From contig JAOTOL010001660.1 of assembly GCA_034440575.1 (NCBI GenBank), positions 4,888,501 to 4,952,500 of the forward strand: a DNA stretch of 64,000 bases, in the 5' to 3' direction. The stretch is from Imbricaverruca yamaguchii (lineage: Eukaryota > Arthropoda > Thecostraca > Neoverrucidae). Numbering within the stretch: the stretch's first letter is position 1; every line of letters begins with the position of its first letter. The translations under genes were made by a program, and so were the position numbers. Below the pieces are notes generated by a model that was not told the DNA's origin, searched no databases, and saw nothing but the letters and a program-made list of their open reading frames with translations. Shown one piece after another: positions 53,594-64,000 of the stretch.

Positions 53594-54845
53594 TCATCTT
53601 CCTGACAAATCCTCATCACGTGCAAGGACACGAATTTGAGGTCCGTCGAACACATCTGCTTTAATCTTCTCGAAAGACAAACGAGGAAAGGCAGAAACTA
53701 TATGCTGAAAACATTCTCCATCAGTGCTCAACGCCTTTACGAACTGCTTCGTGAAGCCAAGCTTCATATGGAGTGGCGGAAAAATGATCTCCCGGCTGAT
53801 GATTGGGTCGTTCACAATGTTTGGCGTACCTGCTTGCAGGGTTTCACGGATGGGCCACTCCTTCTGGGTCCAGTGCTTCTCTCGAGCCCGGCTGTCCCAC
53901 ATGCAGAGGAAACATGGAAACTTCGTGAAGCCTTTCTGTTGGCCAAGCAGAAAGTTGACCATCTTTAGGTCCATACAAATGATCCAGTTGTGTTCGTGGC
54001 ATTTGAGGAAGTCAATGACCATTTTTATGTCATGATATTCTTCTCGCAAACGCACTGAATGGCCAACTGGAACCGCCCCATAAACATTGTTATTATGCAT
54101 GAGAACACACTTGAGGCTGCGCTTACAGCTATCCAGAAACAAACGCCATTCTGTTGGATCATACGAAGTAACACCCAATTCTCTGAGAAGACCTGGAATG
54201 TCGTGGCAGTAAACAAACTGTTTGTCTTCTGAAAAAGGACACGAAGAGCTGGTCCCGCTTTCGGAAATATGAAACCTTTGCAGAACGGTCAAGAATATTT
54301 TTAGGCTAATGCCTCAGCTGCTGTCTTGGGGAGACCCAAATCAAGCACTAAATCATTGAATTCCGGTTGGCTAAATTGCTGAGGGGATGATGATTCTGCA
54401 ACCATTTCTTCCATCTCGCTATCATATCCCTCGTGCTCATCCTGATCATGTTCACTGTCTTCATCTTCAGATGAGGAAAGGCCTTTAATGACAGGAACTG
54501 GGATTTCCTCACAGTGTGGAATAGGTCGAATTGCTGAGGGAATACTGGGATATGAGAATTTATGCCGGTTTTTCTTGCCGACACCTTTCGGGTTGACCAT
54601 GCAAAAATAGCAGTCCGTTACGTGGCTCTTGGGTTGGCGCCAAACCATGGGCACTCCAAAAGGCAGCCCCTTTCGTTTTCCTTTCGTCCAGTTACGGAGA
54701 TGTTCCTCACATCCATAACACACAATATGAGGAGCCCATGCTTTGTGTTGGTCGCCAATGGGAACTTCGAAGTAGGCTTTATAGGCACGCCTCACAAACG
54801 ATGTTATATTGCGCCTCTGATGCGAAAGTGTGTGGCAGCCACATA
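53594..54845 (-). pseudogene. Multicopy-type conserved protein of unknown function, one frameshift
   Basis: Two minus-strand frames form one protein of about 410 residues: 54845-54301 and 54300-53594, with a single-base shift near 54300 (AEALA, then LKIFLTVLQRF). The N-terminal part has a Cys/His region (CYGCEEHLRNWTKG, then VTDCYFCMVNPKGVGKKNRH), YPSIPSAIRPIPHCEEIPVP and an acidic linker. The C-terminal part has FPCFLCMWDSRAREKHWTQK, PLHMKLGFTKQFVKAL and FDGPQIRVLARDE. From memory, many invertebrate genomes hold numerous predicted proteins with this architecture, with no assigned function. Repetition suggests linkage to a transposable element, but no transposase motif is visible. CR1 fragments abut both sides. 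The N-terminal boundary coincides with the CR1 tail, so upstream sequence may be missing. Confidence 0.65.
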
Positions 54846-55400
54846 TATAACCTAAAGACATAAAGACATAAAATATTTGTGAAACTATGAGCCACAAGGG
54901 CCCTTCTTGGATGCACTCTGTACACTGAACCAGTTGCCCACCAAATCTGTCAATCAGCCCTCCATGTAATACTGAAAAGCAAGCCCTCTATTCTTATAAT
55001 GATTATCTATGCTGTTTTTAAAGATGTTCAATGTGCTGCTACTTACAATGTTTTCTGGCAGCTGGTTCCAGTGTTCTACGACCCTGTTGGTGAAGAAAGT
55101 CTGCCTTAACCTTGCTCTGCTGTGGTGCACTTTAATTTTGAATTTATGACCTCTAATTGCATCAATTCTGTTCGATTCAAACTTTTCCCCAAGATATCCC
55201 CTCTCCAGACCATATACAAATTTAAAGATCTCGATGAGATCTCCTCTCAGCCTTCTAAATCTAAGTGAAAACACATTCAATTTCTTCAATCTTTCCTCGT
55301 ATGCCAGGTTGCTTATACCATTAACCATTTTTGTAGCCCTCTTTTGTACTCTCTCTAAAAGCCAATAATCTTTTTCATAGCTAATAGAATACATCTGGCT
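54844..55400 (-). mobile_element. 5'-truncated CR1 fragment
   Basis: An open minus-strand frame at 55394-54954 encodes the C-terminal CR1 tail (WLLERVQKRATKMVNGIS, FRRLRGDLIEIFKFVYGLER). The 3' untranslated part carries AGCCACAAGGGCCC, shared with the full element at 19.6 kb, and ends in three ACATAAAG-like units (about 54846-54870), a CR1-style terminal short repeat. Confidence 0.85.
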
Positions 55401-56064
55401 TGTTTACACATGTATGTCTACTTGTAGAAGCCATAATCAGATCTGAAACAAAGAAAAACAGGGGTTATTTTCGTATAAAAGTATGCAAATACTGAATGAT
55501 TTATAATATGTATGTTACATAATAATATATTATAATATGATTACAATATATATCGTATGAATGTAATATTAATTAAATGTATAATTATATCGGAATTTGT
55601 TCTGGTGGTCTTCTACAGTTATGACTCATAAAAAGCTAAAATACTGACTCCGGTGTTTATTTGAGTCTAATATGAAGCTCATGTGACCCTTAGTTCTCAA
55701 GCTATCCCTAATTTAAAGCACAATGGGTGTCCAGTTTTGCAAAAATCAAGTTTCAAATTGCAAGAAAACTAGAGCTTGCAGAGGAAAACCGACTTCAGAT
55801 TTGAAATCAGCGTTATAAAAATACACAGAATAAGGTGGAAAATCTAATGCACCAGAAAGTGAGAAATGTTTTGTTCCCCTGTGTAATTGAAGCCCATTTT
55901 GCAGTACCTGAACACAATCACAGTGACCAATGACAGTGTCAAGGCAAGCTACGCAAAACAAGCAAAACGCGACGTATGTGACCTCATTTGACCTTTGATG
56001 GTATCCACCTACCGTCATGATATTGCACACAATAGAGTTCACCACTGTTTCCATCTATCCTGAA
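55401..56064. other. Unassigned; minus-strand open frame of 102 codons
   Basis: A minus-strand frame at 56054-55746 begins with Met and ends LVFLQFET. It could be a remnant upstream part of the multicopy unit at 53.6-54.8 kb. No known motif. Confidence 0.25.
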
Positions 56065-56245
56065 GGGGCGGGGATGGCCGAGTGGTTAAGGTGTCGGGCT
56101 ATGGGTACCAAAGGTCCCTGGTTCGACTCTAGCGCCACTCAGGACATTTCCCAATCCCGCGGCCCACCGGCGAAACAGTGTGGGCGGCGCCATTAGCCGT
56201 GAATATGCATAAAGTGTGTCGTGAACCAACCAATAAACAAACAAA
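56065..56245 (+). mobile_element. tRNA-derived SINE family B
   Basis: The head GGGATGGCCGAGTGGTTAAG and the B box CTGGTTCGACTCTAGC resemble tRNA-Ser/Leu. The body has CCCACCGGCGAAACAGTG and the tail AATAAACAAACAAA. The exact 13-bp duplication CATCTATCCTGAA lies at 56052-56064 and 56246-56258. Confidence 0.9.
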
Positions 56246-57719
56246 CATCTATCCTGAAAATTGTGTAACTCTAGCTGTAACAGAAGCTGAGATCTTAGGG
56301 GAGGCGAATCCGCCCCCTTCCAGTGTGCGTAACTTTCAGAAGGTCTCCAGGGCGCGTGTTAAGCGACCCAACATCTGAGTTTTCCTCGATCGATGACATC
56401 AGTGGGTTGACTTCAAATTCTCTATCGCTAAGATGTTAGCAGCTCACTACTGTTACGGAGATCATTACCCCGACATGGCAGTGAGGCTGTACGGAGAAAA
56501 CATCCCTTCAGTTCTAGCTACTCTTTTTCTTTAGATTCATCTCGGCCAACGCTTGTAATACAAAAAAAGCACACGAAAGCCGCACGAGATGGGTATTTTA
56601 TGGCATTGGCAATACCGTGACTAGCATGTCACATGGCGCGGATAGGATCACTTTAATACTGCTGCATCGCAGCTTGATTCATTTGAAATTTGAGTATGCT
56701 TGTCTTGTATATGCTGGTGACTTCCACGAAGCGAACTCTGAAGCAGGTACATCACACGGGCCAGACGCATAATTACGGACGCATTTCGTCCTTCAGCAAC
56801 AGAAAGCCTATCGGCAGCTATGAACACGGCGAAAATATCACATATTCGCATCGGATGCAACATTCGTCAATTCCCAACGCACCCGATCCATGCAGTCGTT
56901 TTTTTCTCGTTTCTTCCGCATCGTGCGAGTGGTTCTTCCCATCAGTCGACGTGAGCTGACCTTCCCATCGGTAAGCATATCATTGTCGGCCATCCACAAG
57001 CCAAGTGTTGCACAGTGGGAAGCTGTCCTCGCGTTCAATAGAACACATTTTCTCAACTTATACCGGTCACACCATCGCTTAAACAGACGAATAAGAAAAC
57101 TGAGTCAGACGTCGGCAGCGGGCTCGCAAGTGGAATGGTCACAAGGTTGCTCTCGTCGCCCTCATATGCTTACACCGTTTTTGCCACTTGATTAGTCGAC
57201 ATCGCCAAACATCCGAACTACATAGACGTTTCCGATCAAGCTTTGCAAGTGATCCCGACTAAGCCGCCCAGTAACCTTGCAGTGTTAAGCGGCTTTGACG
57301 CATAACATCCTATTGTGCGGCATGTACTGTTGCAGCTCGCATCGCTTCGCCGCGCAGGAGAACAGGTTTGTCAGACATCGGCGTGTATCGACATCGGCGG
57401 CGACAGGCTGGCAGACCGGACCGCCGAGCGTGCGCTGTAGGCGGCTCGTCACCGCGCGCTGCCACCTCCTGCTGCAGACTCGCGTCCCGTCAGCTCGCCA
57501 TTTTCGGTCAAGCATGGCGATACAGGATGGGGAGATGCACAGCGTGTGTCCAGTGCAAGAATAGACTGGGCAGAAACGGAACGAACTGAAGCGAATGAAG
57601 GCCACGTCTGAGACCACGGCTCTCGTCCGTCCAGCAGTCCAGGATGAACGAGATGGCTCGGTGTCGCCTTCGAAGACTCGGATAAAGAATAGTAGCTAAA
57701 CACACACACACACGCACTC
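56246..57719. other. No gene recognised
   Basis: Mixed sequence. Overlapping frames on both strands near 57285-57720 lack motifs. Confidence 0.4.
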
Positions 57720-57741
57720 ATATATATAAGATATATATTAT

Positions 57742-57793
<52 letters not shown>

Positions 57794-57831
57794 TATACAT
57801 ATATATATGCATATATATACATATATATATA

Positions 57832-57914
<83 letters not shown>
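57720..57914. repeat. (TA)n microsatellite
   Basis: Almost pure TA with a few CATATATGC interruptions, directly abutting the SINE that follows. Confidence 0.95.
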
Positions 57915-57919
<5 letters not shown>

Positions 57920-58178
57920 GCCCAGCTGGTTAGAGCGCTGGCCTACTGTCCCCTAGTCTCTAGCGCTCTAGTCTCCCCTGTCCTGGCAACACAGGGTTCG
58001 CGTCGCTTCGCGCGCTCCCATTTAGCTAGGAGGGCCAGATGGCAGCTGGCCCGATAAGGCCGGTGAGGAGCTACCGGTGCTGCCGTGTCGGTGCATTGAC
58101 GGCACGTTAAACTTTCGGTCAAAGTTCTGCCGTTGAACTGGACGTCTCGTGTACATATATATATATATATATATATAT
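57915..58178 (+). mobile_element. tRNA-derived SINE family D inserted in a TA tract
   Basis: The head GGCGCCCAGCTGGTTAGAGC and B-box-like CACAGGGTTCGCGTCGC lead into the body GGCAGCTGGCCCGATAAGGC, TTAAACTTTCGGTCAA and GAACTGGACGTCTCGTG. TA repeats lie on both sides, consistent with insertion into the microsatellite. It is related to the minus-strand copy at 11640. Confidence 0.75.
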
Positions 58179-58440
58179 TAAGTGATGACGCGAGACCTAG
58201 GTGTGAAAGCTGCAACGCTCTACTGACAGTGTATCGGGCGTAGCTTGCCCATGTTATGGGAAATGACGAGAACAAAAAAACCTATTTTGGGAGCAATGCC
58301 CACAACCTAATATTGATCCATGGACTCTCTGATGCTCAAGCTTTACTCATAACGGATAACTCCGCGCATAGTTAAGAATTTATGGACAGTTAATAAATGC
58401 ATGGCTCAAGATAAGCTTGTAATAGGTACAGCATGATCCA

Positions 58441-58601
58441 GGGGACGAGTAGTCTAGAGGTAAGTTGCACGTCTCGAAATCGAAAGGTTGTGTGTTCTAG
58501 TCTCACTTCTCGCTACTCTTCGTCCGCAGCCAATCAGCGGGAGAGACTGGCGACGCAACATGACTCAACGGTCGATGTGTCGTAAAACCAATAGCCAGCC
58601 A
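58441..58601 (+). mobile_element. tRNA-derived SINE family A
   Basis: The head GGGGACGAGTAGTCTAGAGG has a mutated B box (TGTGTTCTAGTCTC), and the tail is AATAGCCAGCC. The exact 13-bp duplication ACAGCATGATCCA lies at 58428-58440 and 58602-58614. Confidence 0.88.
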
Positions 58602-59344
58602 ACAGCATGATCCAACCGGCATCGACGCACTCTATACCTCAGCGACCGGGGTCGACATACCTAATAACCGACTAACGGACAACGCAGTCGAACATCAGTG
58701 GGTCGTAAACGTGGTCCAGCATCCCATGGTTTTAAGTGGTCCAATTTTCGTTGGGCTTGGGCCAGACTTGGCTAGGCTAGGGTTTGTCATTACTGCTCAA
58801 TCTTGTGACAAATTATAGGTATAGTGCAGGAACAGAGTGCAGTATATGTATAGTGCAGTACTGTATAGTGCAGTATATAGACTTGAAACATCTGTACAAT
58901 TACCTGCGAATTCACACCTCGGCGCACTTCGCCAGGCCTTTCCATTTGGTGATGTTAAAGCATCAGACAAATTTTCTGCTTTTGCCATGTCGAGGCTTCT
59001 TTCCAAAATACGGTCGGTACTAGGGATGGTGCCATGGTTGGAGGGCAGGCAGGACTTTCCCACTTTTTCGGTTGCCGATAGCTCATTGCTGGTCAGTCTA
59101 GTGGGGAAGTTACTGTACCGACTGATCGTTGCCCGGGCCATGCAGTTACGCTCAAGGTTGAAAAGGGCAATGCGGAAAAAGGTGAGCCGTCTCATTGGTG
59201 CCGGATATGCTGGTCGAGGGAACGCAGCACACCCACTAAGGGTAACCCAGCCCACGGTATCGCAGGTGATGGCAGCCACGCAGCTGAGCAATGGTGAGTG
59301 CCGCCAGCGCTCGACAAACACACGGTCGGATCTCCCCCGTGCTG

Positions 59345-59570
59345 TACGTAGGCGTAAATGAAAGTAAGCGCAATTGTACGCAAGCGCAACCGTGTTTCAA
59401 AGCAAATGCACACATGCACGAATGTACAAAGATATTAATGCAAATGCGTATGCGCAACTGCACGTACATTTATTAGAGGTACGTTTGCACACGCATTCTT
59501 TTGATTTTATGTCCATTTGCACTTACTTACATTTGCTCTTACATGCACCTGTATATATATATATATATAT
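59345..59570. repeat. Palindromic GCAAATGTACGT-type repeat with TA end
   Basis: The left part carries words such as GTAAGCGCAATTGTACGC and the right part the reverse-complement type ending ACATTTGCTCTTACATGCAC, followed by a TA tract. Same architecture as the units at 61.8 and 62.3 kb. Confidence 0.6.
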
Positions 59571-60346
59571 TCTTTATACATTGGATGATGAAGAGAAGAG
59601 CGCATTTAGCTTCATAATATGCTTGTGTATGTGAGTGGCCCTTCAGGAATTGACAAAATGCGAGATGAGGTTGCGAGAACAGCTCATGTGAAACATGCTC
59701 TCAATATATTTTTTAAGTGTACTTGTGTGTTCATTTGCATTGTGCAAAGCGGTGAATTTGAACCTGGAGCAATCTTTGTATCCGAAACGTCAATAAACGA
59801 ATATAACTGTACATGTCACTTGATGAAATAATTTACCAGCTATCTAACGAAACGGAGAAAACAACACGATCAATCAGAAACCTAGACAGAAAACTTGTTA
59901 AAGCTAAATGCGCTCTTCTCTTCAACACACAATATATAAAAGAAGATATCCAGCCAAAATATGCTGGTATATATATACTTACACACACACACACACACAC
60001 ACGCAGATGACCTAAGACAGTGATAAGTAGAGAAACTTGCTAAGTTTGGCGGAACTTTTGGTCCCCAAGTTATCCTTTTGAACAATTGTAAATCTGAAAA
60101 ATTGAAATAAATCCAGCATTGAATTGAAGTGGCTAAAAATGACATGGAAATAAAGTGGCTAAATTTCAAGGATTTTTTTTTTCGTGGGGGGTGGGGGCTA
60201 AGCCCCTCTATGCTGTTCAAATTTATCGCGCCCCTGGTTTGTGCCCCCTACTCCATTCAGAATCCGTGGTTACACCCATGGCATGTCAGTTATTCAGTTC
60301 TTTAGCCAACCAGTAAGAAGTGCTTTGGTGTAATGCCCAGTCTCTG

Positions 60347-60387
60347 TTGGAGCCTTCTACAGCATTGAACGCTGTAGAAGCCTCCAA
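60347..60387. other. 17-bp inverted repeat (hairpin)
   Basis: TTGGAGCCTTCTACAGC and GCTGTAGAAGCCTCCAA pair with one mismatch around a 7-nt loop, followed by three CCAAT units and a perfect 7-bp ATCGGCC/GGCCGAT hairpin at 60402-60420. Confidence 0.7.
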
Positions 60388-61460
60388 TCCAATCCAATCC
60401 ATCGGCCAAGAAGGCCGATGACAGTGTCATCGCAAGTGAAGTATAAGGTGTGTCGAGCTCACTCAGCCCTACAACAGCGTTACGTGGTGTAATTACTACA
60501 CTGGTAATATCCTCGCCACACTACTCACCCATCTGGAATTTGCTCCGGTCGGTATGGTGTACTGTGCCCTAATGAAACACTCGGTCGGATCACACCGTGC
60601 TGTGCTTTCCGACATAGCGAAACAAAGACAAGTTCTGAACGCATTCAGTTTTATTTCTGACAAGCAGTTCAGCAGACAAGTGTGAAACTGTGCGCACAAA
60701 CAAGATGGCACATTCCCCTCGAGATTGGAAATGCCCTGTGCACGATTCGCCAAATCGTTGATAAGGGCAACATCTAGTTGGCCTAAATGCCGGGGATCAG
60801 ATTGGAACCCACCAGACAAGTGACTGCGGGCTCCGGTAGATCTGGCTGATAGTTGCCAAGCAGGTTGTGAAATCGTGTTGAATGTCTATACCAGCAGCTA
60901 CTAGCTGTAGAGAAAGGCGGTGAGGAGCGAAGAGTGGGCAGCGCAACAGGAAATATTCGATAGTAAGTGGGTTGTGATAGCAGAAAGGGGGAGCGCTTCG
61001 GGCGATCAAATAACAATGGGTGATGTTAGTATCACCCGATCCAAGTCCTGCCAGAAATATTAAAATAATGGGGATTTGTGTTGTCCAGTACGCTAATTTG
61101 ATATATTTCGTTTATTGGGGAAAACGTGCGAGTGAGGTGATCGTTTCCATTGCTTCTGAAGCACGAAACTCTGGAGAGGGTTAGTAATTGAAGATGAGCC
61201 AGGAACCCGATATGGACGGACAGGACGAAGTGGACACGTTAGGCTATCTTCTGCTCATCTATGTGCTATTTCAATGCCGGCCATCCCACAGTGGACCGGT
61301 TTCTACAGAAAATGGACATCGATGCTTGAATAGTTCCTCAATATTTTTGGATATCACCTGTAATAGGATGGGAAATGTCGTGATACTTTAACATTGCTTC
61401 GAGCGCAGACCCAGAGTCGCAACAAATAACCGCCTTAGGTAGCTTCTCAGATCCCGAGGG
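60388..61460 (-). pseudogene. Decayed LINE 3' part with RNase H domain
   Basis: Minus-strand pieces spell AVICCDSGSALEAMLKYHDI (RNase H core), then a PVHCGMAGIEIA segment like the WVPGHCGI-E-AD motif, and further on NITHCYLIARSAPPFCYHN and LTIEYFLLRCPLFAPHR, the C-terminal zinc-knuckle-like tail of RNase H-bearing LINEs. Stops and frameshifts are frequent. The element may end at the GGATT repeats and hairpin near 60390-60420. Confidence 0.55.
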
Positions 61461-61735
61461 TCGGTTGACAGTTCGTTGTTGCCGACGAAACCTGGCGTTT
61501 TCTCGGTCAGGAAGGTTCAGTCGGACGGCTGCAGTGCGACAGGGCTCCGTATTGCCGGAAAATGTAGTCTCACCGGCCTTCGGGTGTACGTACACCTGCA
61601 GGTGGGCAGAAGTTTGCCAAGAAGCTGTATGTAAGCTTCGGAATTGATCTTGCAGCTGTCGGAGTCCAGGACGAAAATGTCGGTCTTGTCGCTCCAGCGG
61701 ACGCCGACGCTCGAGTTGTCCTTCGACATGCGGTA
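61461..61735 (-). pseudogene. Tc1/mariner-like transposase fragment
   Basis: Minus-strand frames read VGVRWSDKTDIFVLDSDSCK, INSEAYIQLLGKLLPTCR and, after a shift, TTFSGNTEPCRTAAVRLNL, resembling the central region of Tc1/mariner transposases (KTxxVFV, INSExY, then QDGAPxH). The second catalytic Asp region is degraded. It appears joined directly to the LINE relic downstream. Confidence 0.45.
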
Positions 61736-61824
61736 TGTTTCATGGTAAATGACTTCTCATGGTATGTTGATCTTTTGCCGGCCCGGACAATGTATGCTGT
61801 GCTGCTTCGCCGACTTATTGATTC

Positions 61825-62231
61825 TAGAACAAATGTACATAAGTACATAAGGAGAAATGTACATATGGCAGATGTGCTAAAGCAAATGTACGTAAATAAA
61901 TGTCCGCCTGTGCAGGTGTTCGTAAGCGCAAAGGTACATAAGGACAAATGTACAGAAGCCCAATGTTATTCAAGCGAAAATGCACGATGCGCAAATAATT
62001 GTAATTTTGTGGGATACATATAATGATTGGCAGTACCATGGGAGTAGCCTCAGCTAGGGTGTAGCTTGTACAAAGTGTGCAATTGTAAGCAAGTGCACAA
62101 GTATATGCACAAATGTTCGTAAGCGCAAAAGTACGTTTCCGCAAATGTATGTAAGGGCAAATGTACGTACATTCGCACAAATGCACGCTTGCATTCGCGT
62201 ACATTTATTCTTACATGTACTTGTATATACA

Positions 62232-62310
<79 letters not shown>

Positions 62311-62325
62311 ATATATATATATGTG
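61825..62325. repeat. Palindromic GCAAATGTACGT-type repeat with TA end
   Basis: Dozens of loosely repeated GCAAATGTACGTAAG-like words, switching near 62190 to the reverse complement and ending TACATTTATTCTTACATGTA before a TA microsatellite. Confidence 0.65.
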
Positions 62326-62339
62326 CATAGACAGGTATA

Positions 62340-62845
<506 letters not shown>

Positions 62846-62905
62846 CACATCGGGTACAAACCTTGTCCGTGAAACCGTCAGCTTCGCCAGCGCTTATATG
62901 TAGGT

Positions 62906-63535
62906 CTAGTCGAAATATTTGCAGACATAAGACGAGGCGAATTCTACCCATATATCTTGCCACCTGTTACCAAGCGTCGACATACTGAAGCTGCCCAACT
63001 TTTTTTTCATGTCCTTGTTGGGCTTGTTCGGGTGCCAGTACGTGAAAGCCATGGCGCTGCCGTCGATCCACTGGAACTCGCCGTCGGCCATGGTGGGCAG
63101 GTGGTACATGCCGATATGGTACCGGGTCACTCCGTTGACCGCCACGAGAGCCGCAACGAAGCTGACCTCATCCGCCGAGAGCAGCGAAGTCAGCCGGCTG
63201 ATTGGCCACAGGTCGCGACATTTCGCCTCCGCCAGCGTCCAGGTGAGCGGTTCGGTGCCTACGCGGTAGCAGCTGTCGCGGTGGCTCGTCCAGCCTGGCT
63301 GACAGCCGAGCAGCTGGCAGCTGCCAGCGGCCGAGAAGGCGATGTCGACGCAAGCGGCGACGTGTGCGCACACGAGGGCGCACCGCACGGCGCTGACGGT
63401 CGTCGTCGTCTCCAGCAGCGCCTTGGAGTGGTTGCGGCCGTCGAGGTTTTCCAACAGCCGGCTGCTGGCCGGCACGACGCCGGCGGCCGCGACCGCCAGC
63501 ACCCACAGGATCGTCTCGCAAGTGCGCCGCCGCAT
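62906..63535 (-). CDS. Secreted C-type lectin-domain protein, single exon
   Basis: A 209-residue protein. The start at 63535 is chosen because [20 protein letters not shown] with VPASS gives a clean signal peptide; the frame stays open 83 codons upstream but without signal-like sequence. Residues 28-78 are Cys-rich ([17 protein letters not shown], then CQLLGC), resembling a short PAN/apple-type module. Residues 78-209 form the C-type lectin fold: [13 protein letters not shown] (long-form N-terminal pair), [24 protein letters not shown] in the place of a calcium-site EPN loop, WQDIW, and SSYVCKYF. The usual second disulfide pair is absent: no Cys in the GSFSM strand or after WQD. Such proteins bind carbohydrate or act in innate immunity; sugar binding here is uncertain. 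No intron is needed. Confidence 0.85.
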   Translation of the reverse strand: MRRRTCETILWVLAVAAAGVVPASSRLLENLDGRNHSKALLETTTTVSAVRCALVCAHVAACVDIAFSAAGSCQLLGCQPGWTSHRDSCYRVGTEPLTWTLAEAKCRDLWPISRLTSLLSADEVSFVAALVAVNGVTRYHIGMYHLPTMADGEFQWIDGSAMAFTYWHPNKPNKDMKKKLGSFSMSTLGNRWQDIWVEFASSYVCKYFD

Positions 63536-63655
63536 CGTCCGCTGGCGGTCGCTCGGCTCGGTGTGGCCGGGCGCCCCGGCCGCACCTGCCGCCGCGCTAC
63601 GCAGTGTTGTACCGCGCACACCATGGATACGGCGGCTCGTAAAGAGTCGGGACGG

Positions 63656-63676
63656 TGACGTCACAGGGGTCACGTG
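63656..63676 (-). promoter_or_regulatory. CRE-like and E-box motifs upstream of the lectin
   Basis: The palindrome TGACGTCA (63656-63663) and CACGTG (63671-63676) lie 121-141 bp upstream of the lectin ATG. They are consensus CREB/ATF and bHLH sites; function is inferred from position only. Confidence 0.25.
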
Positions 63677-64000
63677 CTGTCGGCGACGTAGCTGGCGAAG
63701 GTGAAAAGCTGAAGCATGCGACGGATCCCGATTCGTCACGCAAACTTCGTTTAGGTACACTTGCTTAATCACTTGCTTATTCACGCAGTGTGGTTACTCA
63801 CAAGGAAGCTATCACAAACATCAATGAGAGTGAAAATGATACACAGTTCAATGTACAACAAATTGGAGCAAGAACGGTCGAGGCTCCGGGATCAGGATTG
63901 CATGTCTTTGTTTCAGAACATGCAGAAGACTTGTCCTACAATGCTTCTGTCAGGGAAGTTTCTGTGCTTTAGGTGTTTCTAGCATTGTTTACTTGCTGGA

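Noticed and set aside
56065..56140. tRNA-Ser or tRNA-Leu gene
   Set aside because: Same reason: the sequence continues into a conserved SINE body and tail, flanked by a 13-bp duplication, and does not close a cloverleaf.
58797..59361. Two opposite 174-codon open frames
   Set aside because: Neither shows a known motif. Composition suggests a decayed repeat; I cannot support either as a gene.
63790..63972. 60-codon plus-strand frame near the window end
   Set aside because: Composition looks natural but there are no splice sites, motifs or continuation to judge; it may be a piece of a gene beyond the window.

Overview
The window is nuclear DNA of an invertebrate animal. Spliced animal genes with long introns, a CR1-type LINE, Tc1/mariner relics, an 8-bp-duplication MITE and several tRNA-derived SINE families show this. 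The GC-rich coding exons, AVT3-like transporter and repeat mix suggest an arthropod, perhaps a crustacean, but species cannot be fixed from the sequence. There is no prokaryotic, plasmid or phage content.

Layout. (1) 1-7.8 kb: 3' end of a Spred gene (+). Its last exon, 7050-7757, encodes the Cys-rich Sprouty domain; a probable proline-rich exon at 3512-3651 precedes it. A 55-bp minisatellite built from that exon's own 5' splice site, and a dead mariner transposon, lie in the intron. (2) 7.8-19.6 kb: gene-poor DNA with minisatellites, a SINE and an AT-rich island. (3) 19.6-24.2 kb: a nearly full-length CR1-like LINE on the minus strand (ORF1 esterase, ORF2 endonuclease plus reverse transcriptase, frameshifted). 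(4) 24.2-28.2 kb: AT-rich inverted repeats and a decayed LINE with an RNase H domain. (5) 28.2-48.9 kb: one complete 10-exon gene (+) for an AVT3/SLC36-type amino acid transporter of 11 membrane spans. All exon phases close on a 540-residue protein. Its introns are packed with minisatellites and short retroposons. (6) 48.9-57.9 kb: minisatellites, CR1 fragments, and a multicopy protein of unknown function broken by one frameshift. (7) 57.9-62.9 kb: SINEs, TA microsatellites, palindromic repeats built on GCAAATGTACGTAAG, and relics of an RNase H LINE and a Tc1/mariner element. (8) 62.9-63.5 kb: a secreted single-exon C-type lectin (-).

Two patterns stand out. First, a family of very small retroposons (45-62 bp): at least six copies have clear 12-16 bp target-site duplications and four begin at the same base. 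They consist only of a GGGCGC...GCGCCC hairpin and tail that also form the 3' end of the LINE relics and of a tRNA-derived SINE. Second, several minisatellites include splice sites and adjoining exon bases: a Spred donor about 17 times, a transporter exon 7 acceptor five times at exactly 47 bp, and the exon 9 acceptor three times at 84 bp in frame. Both can be tested with RNA reads and genome-wide searches.
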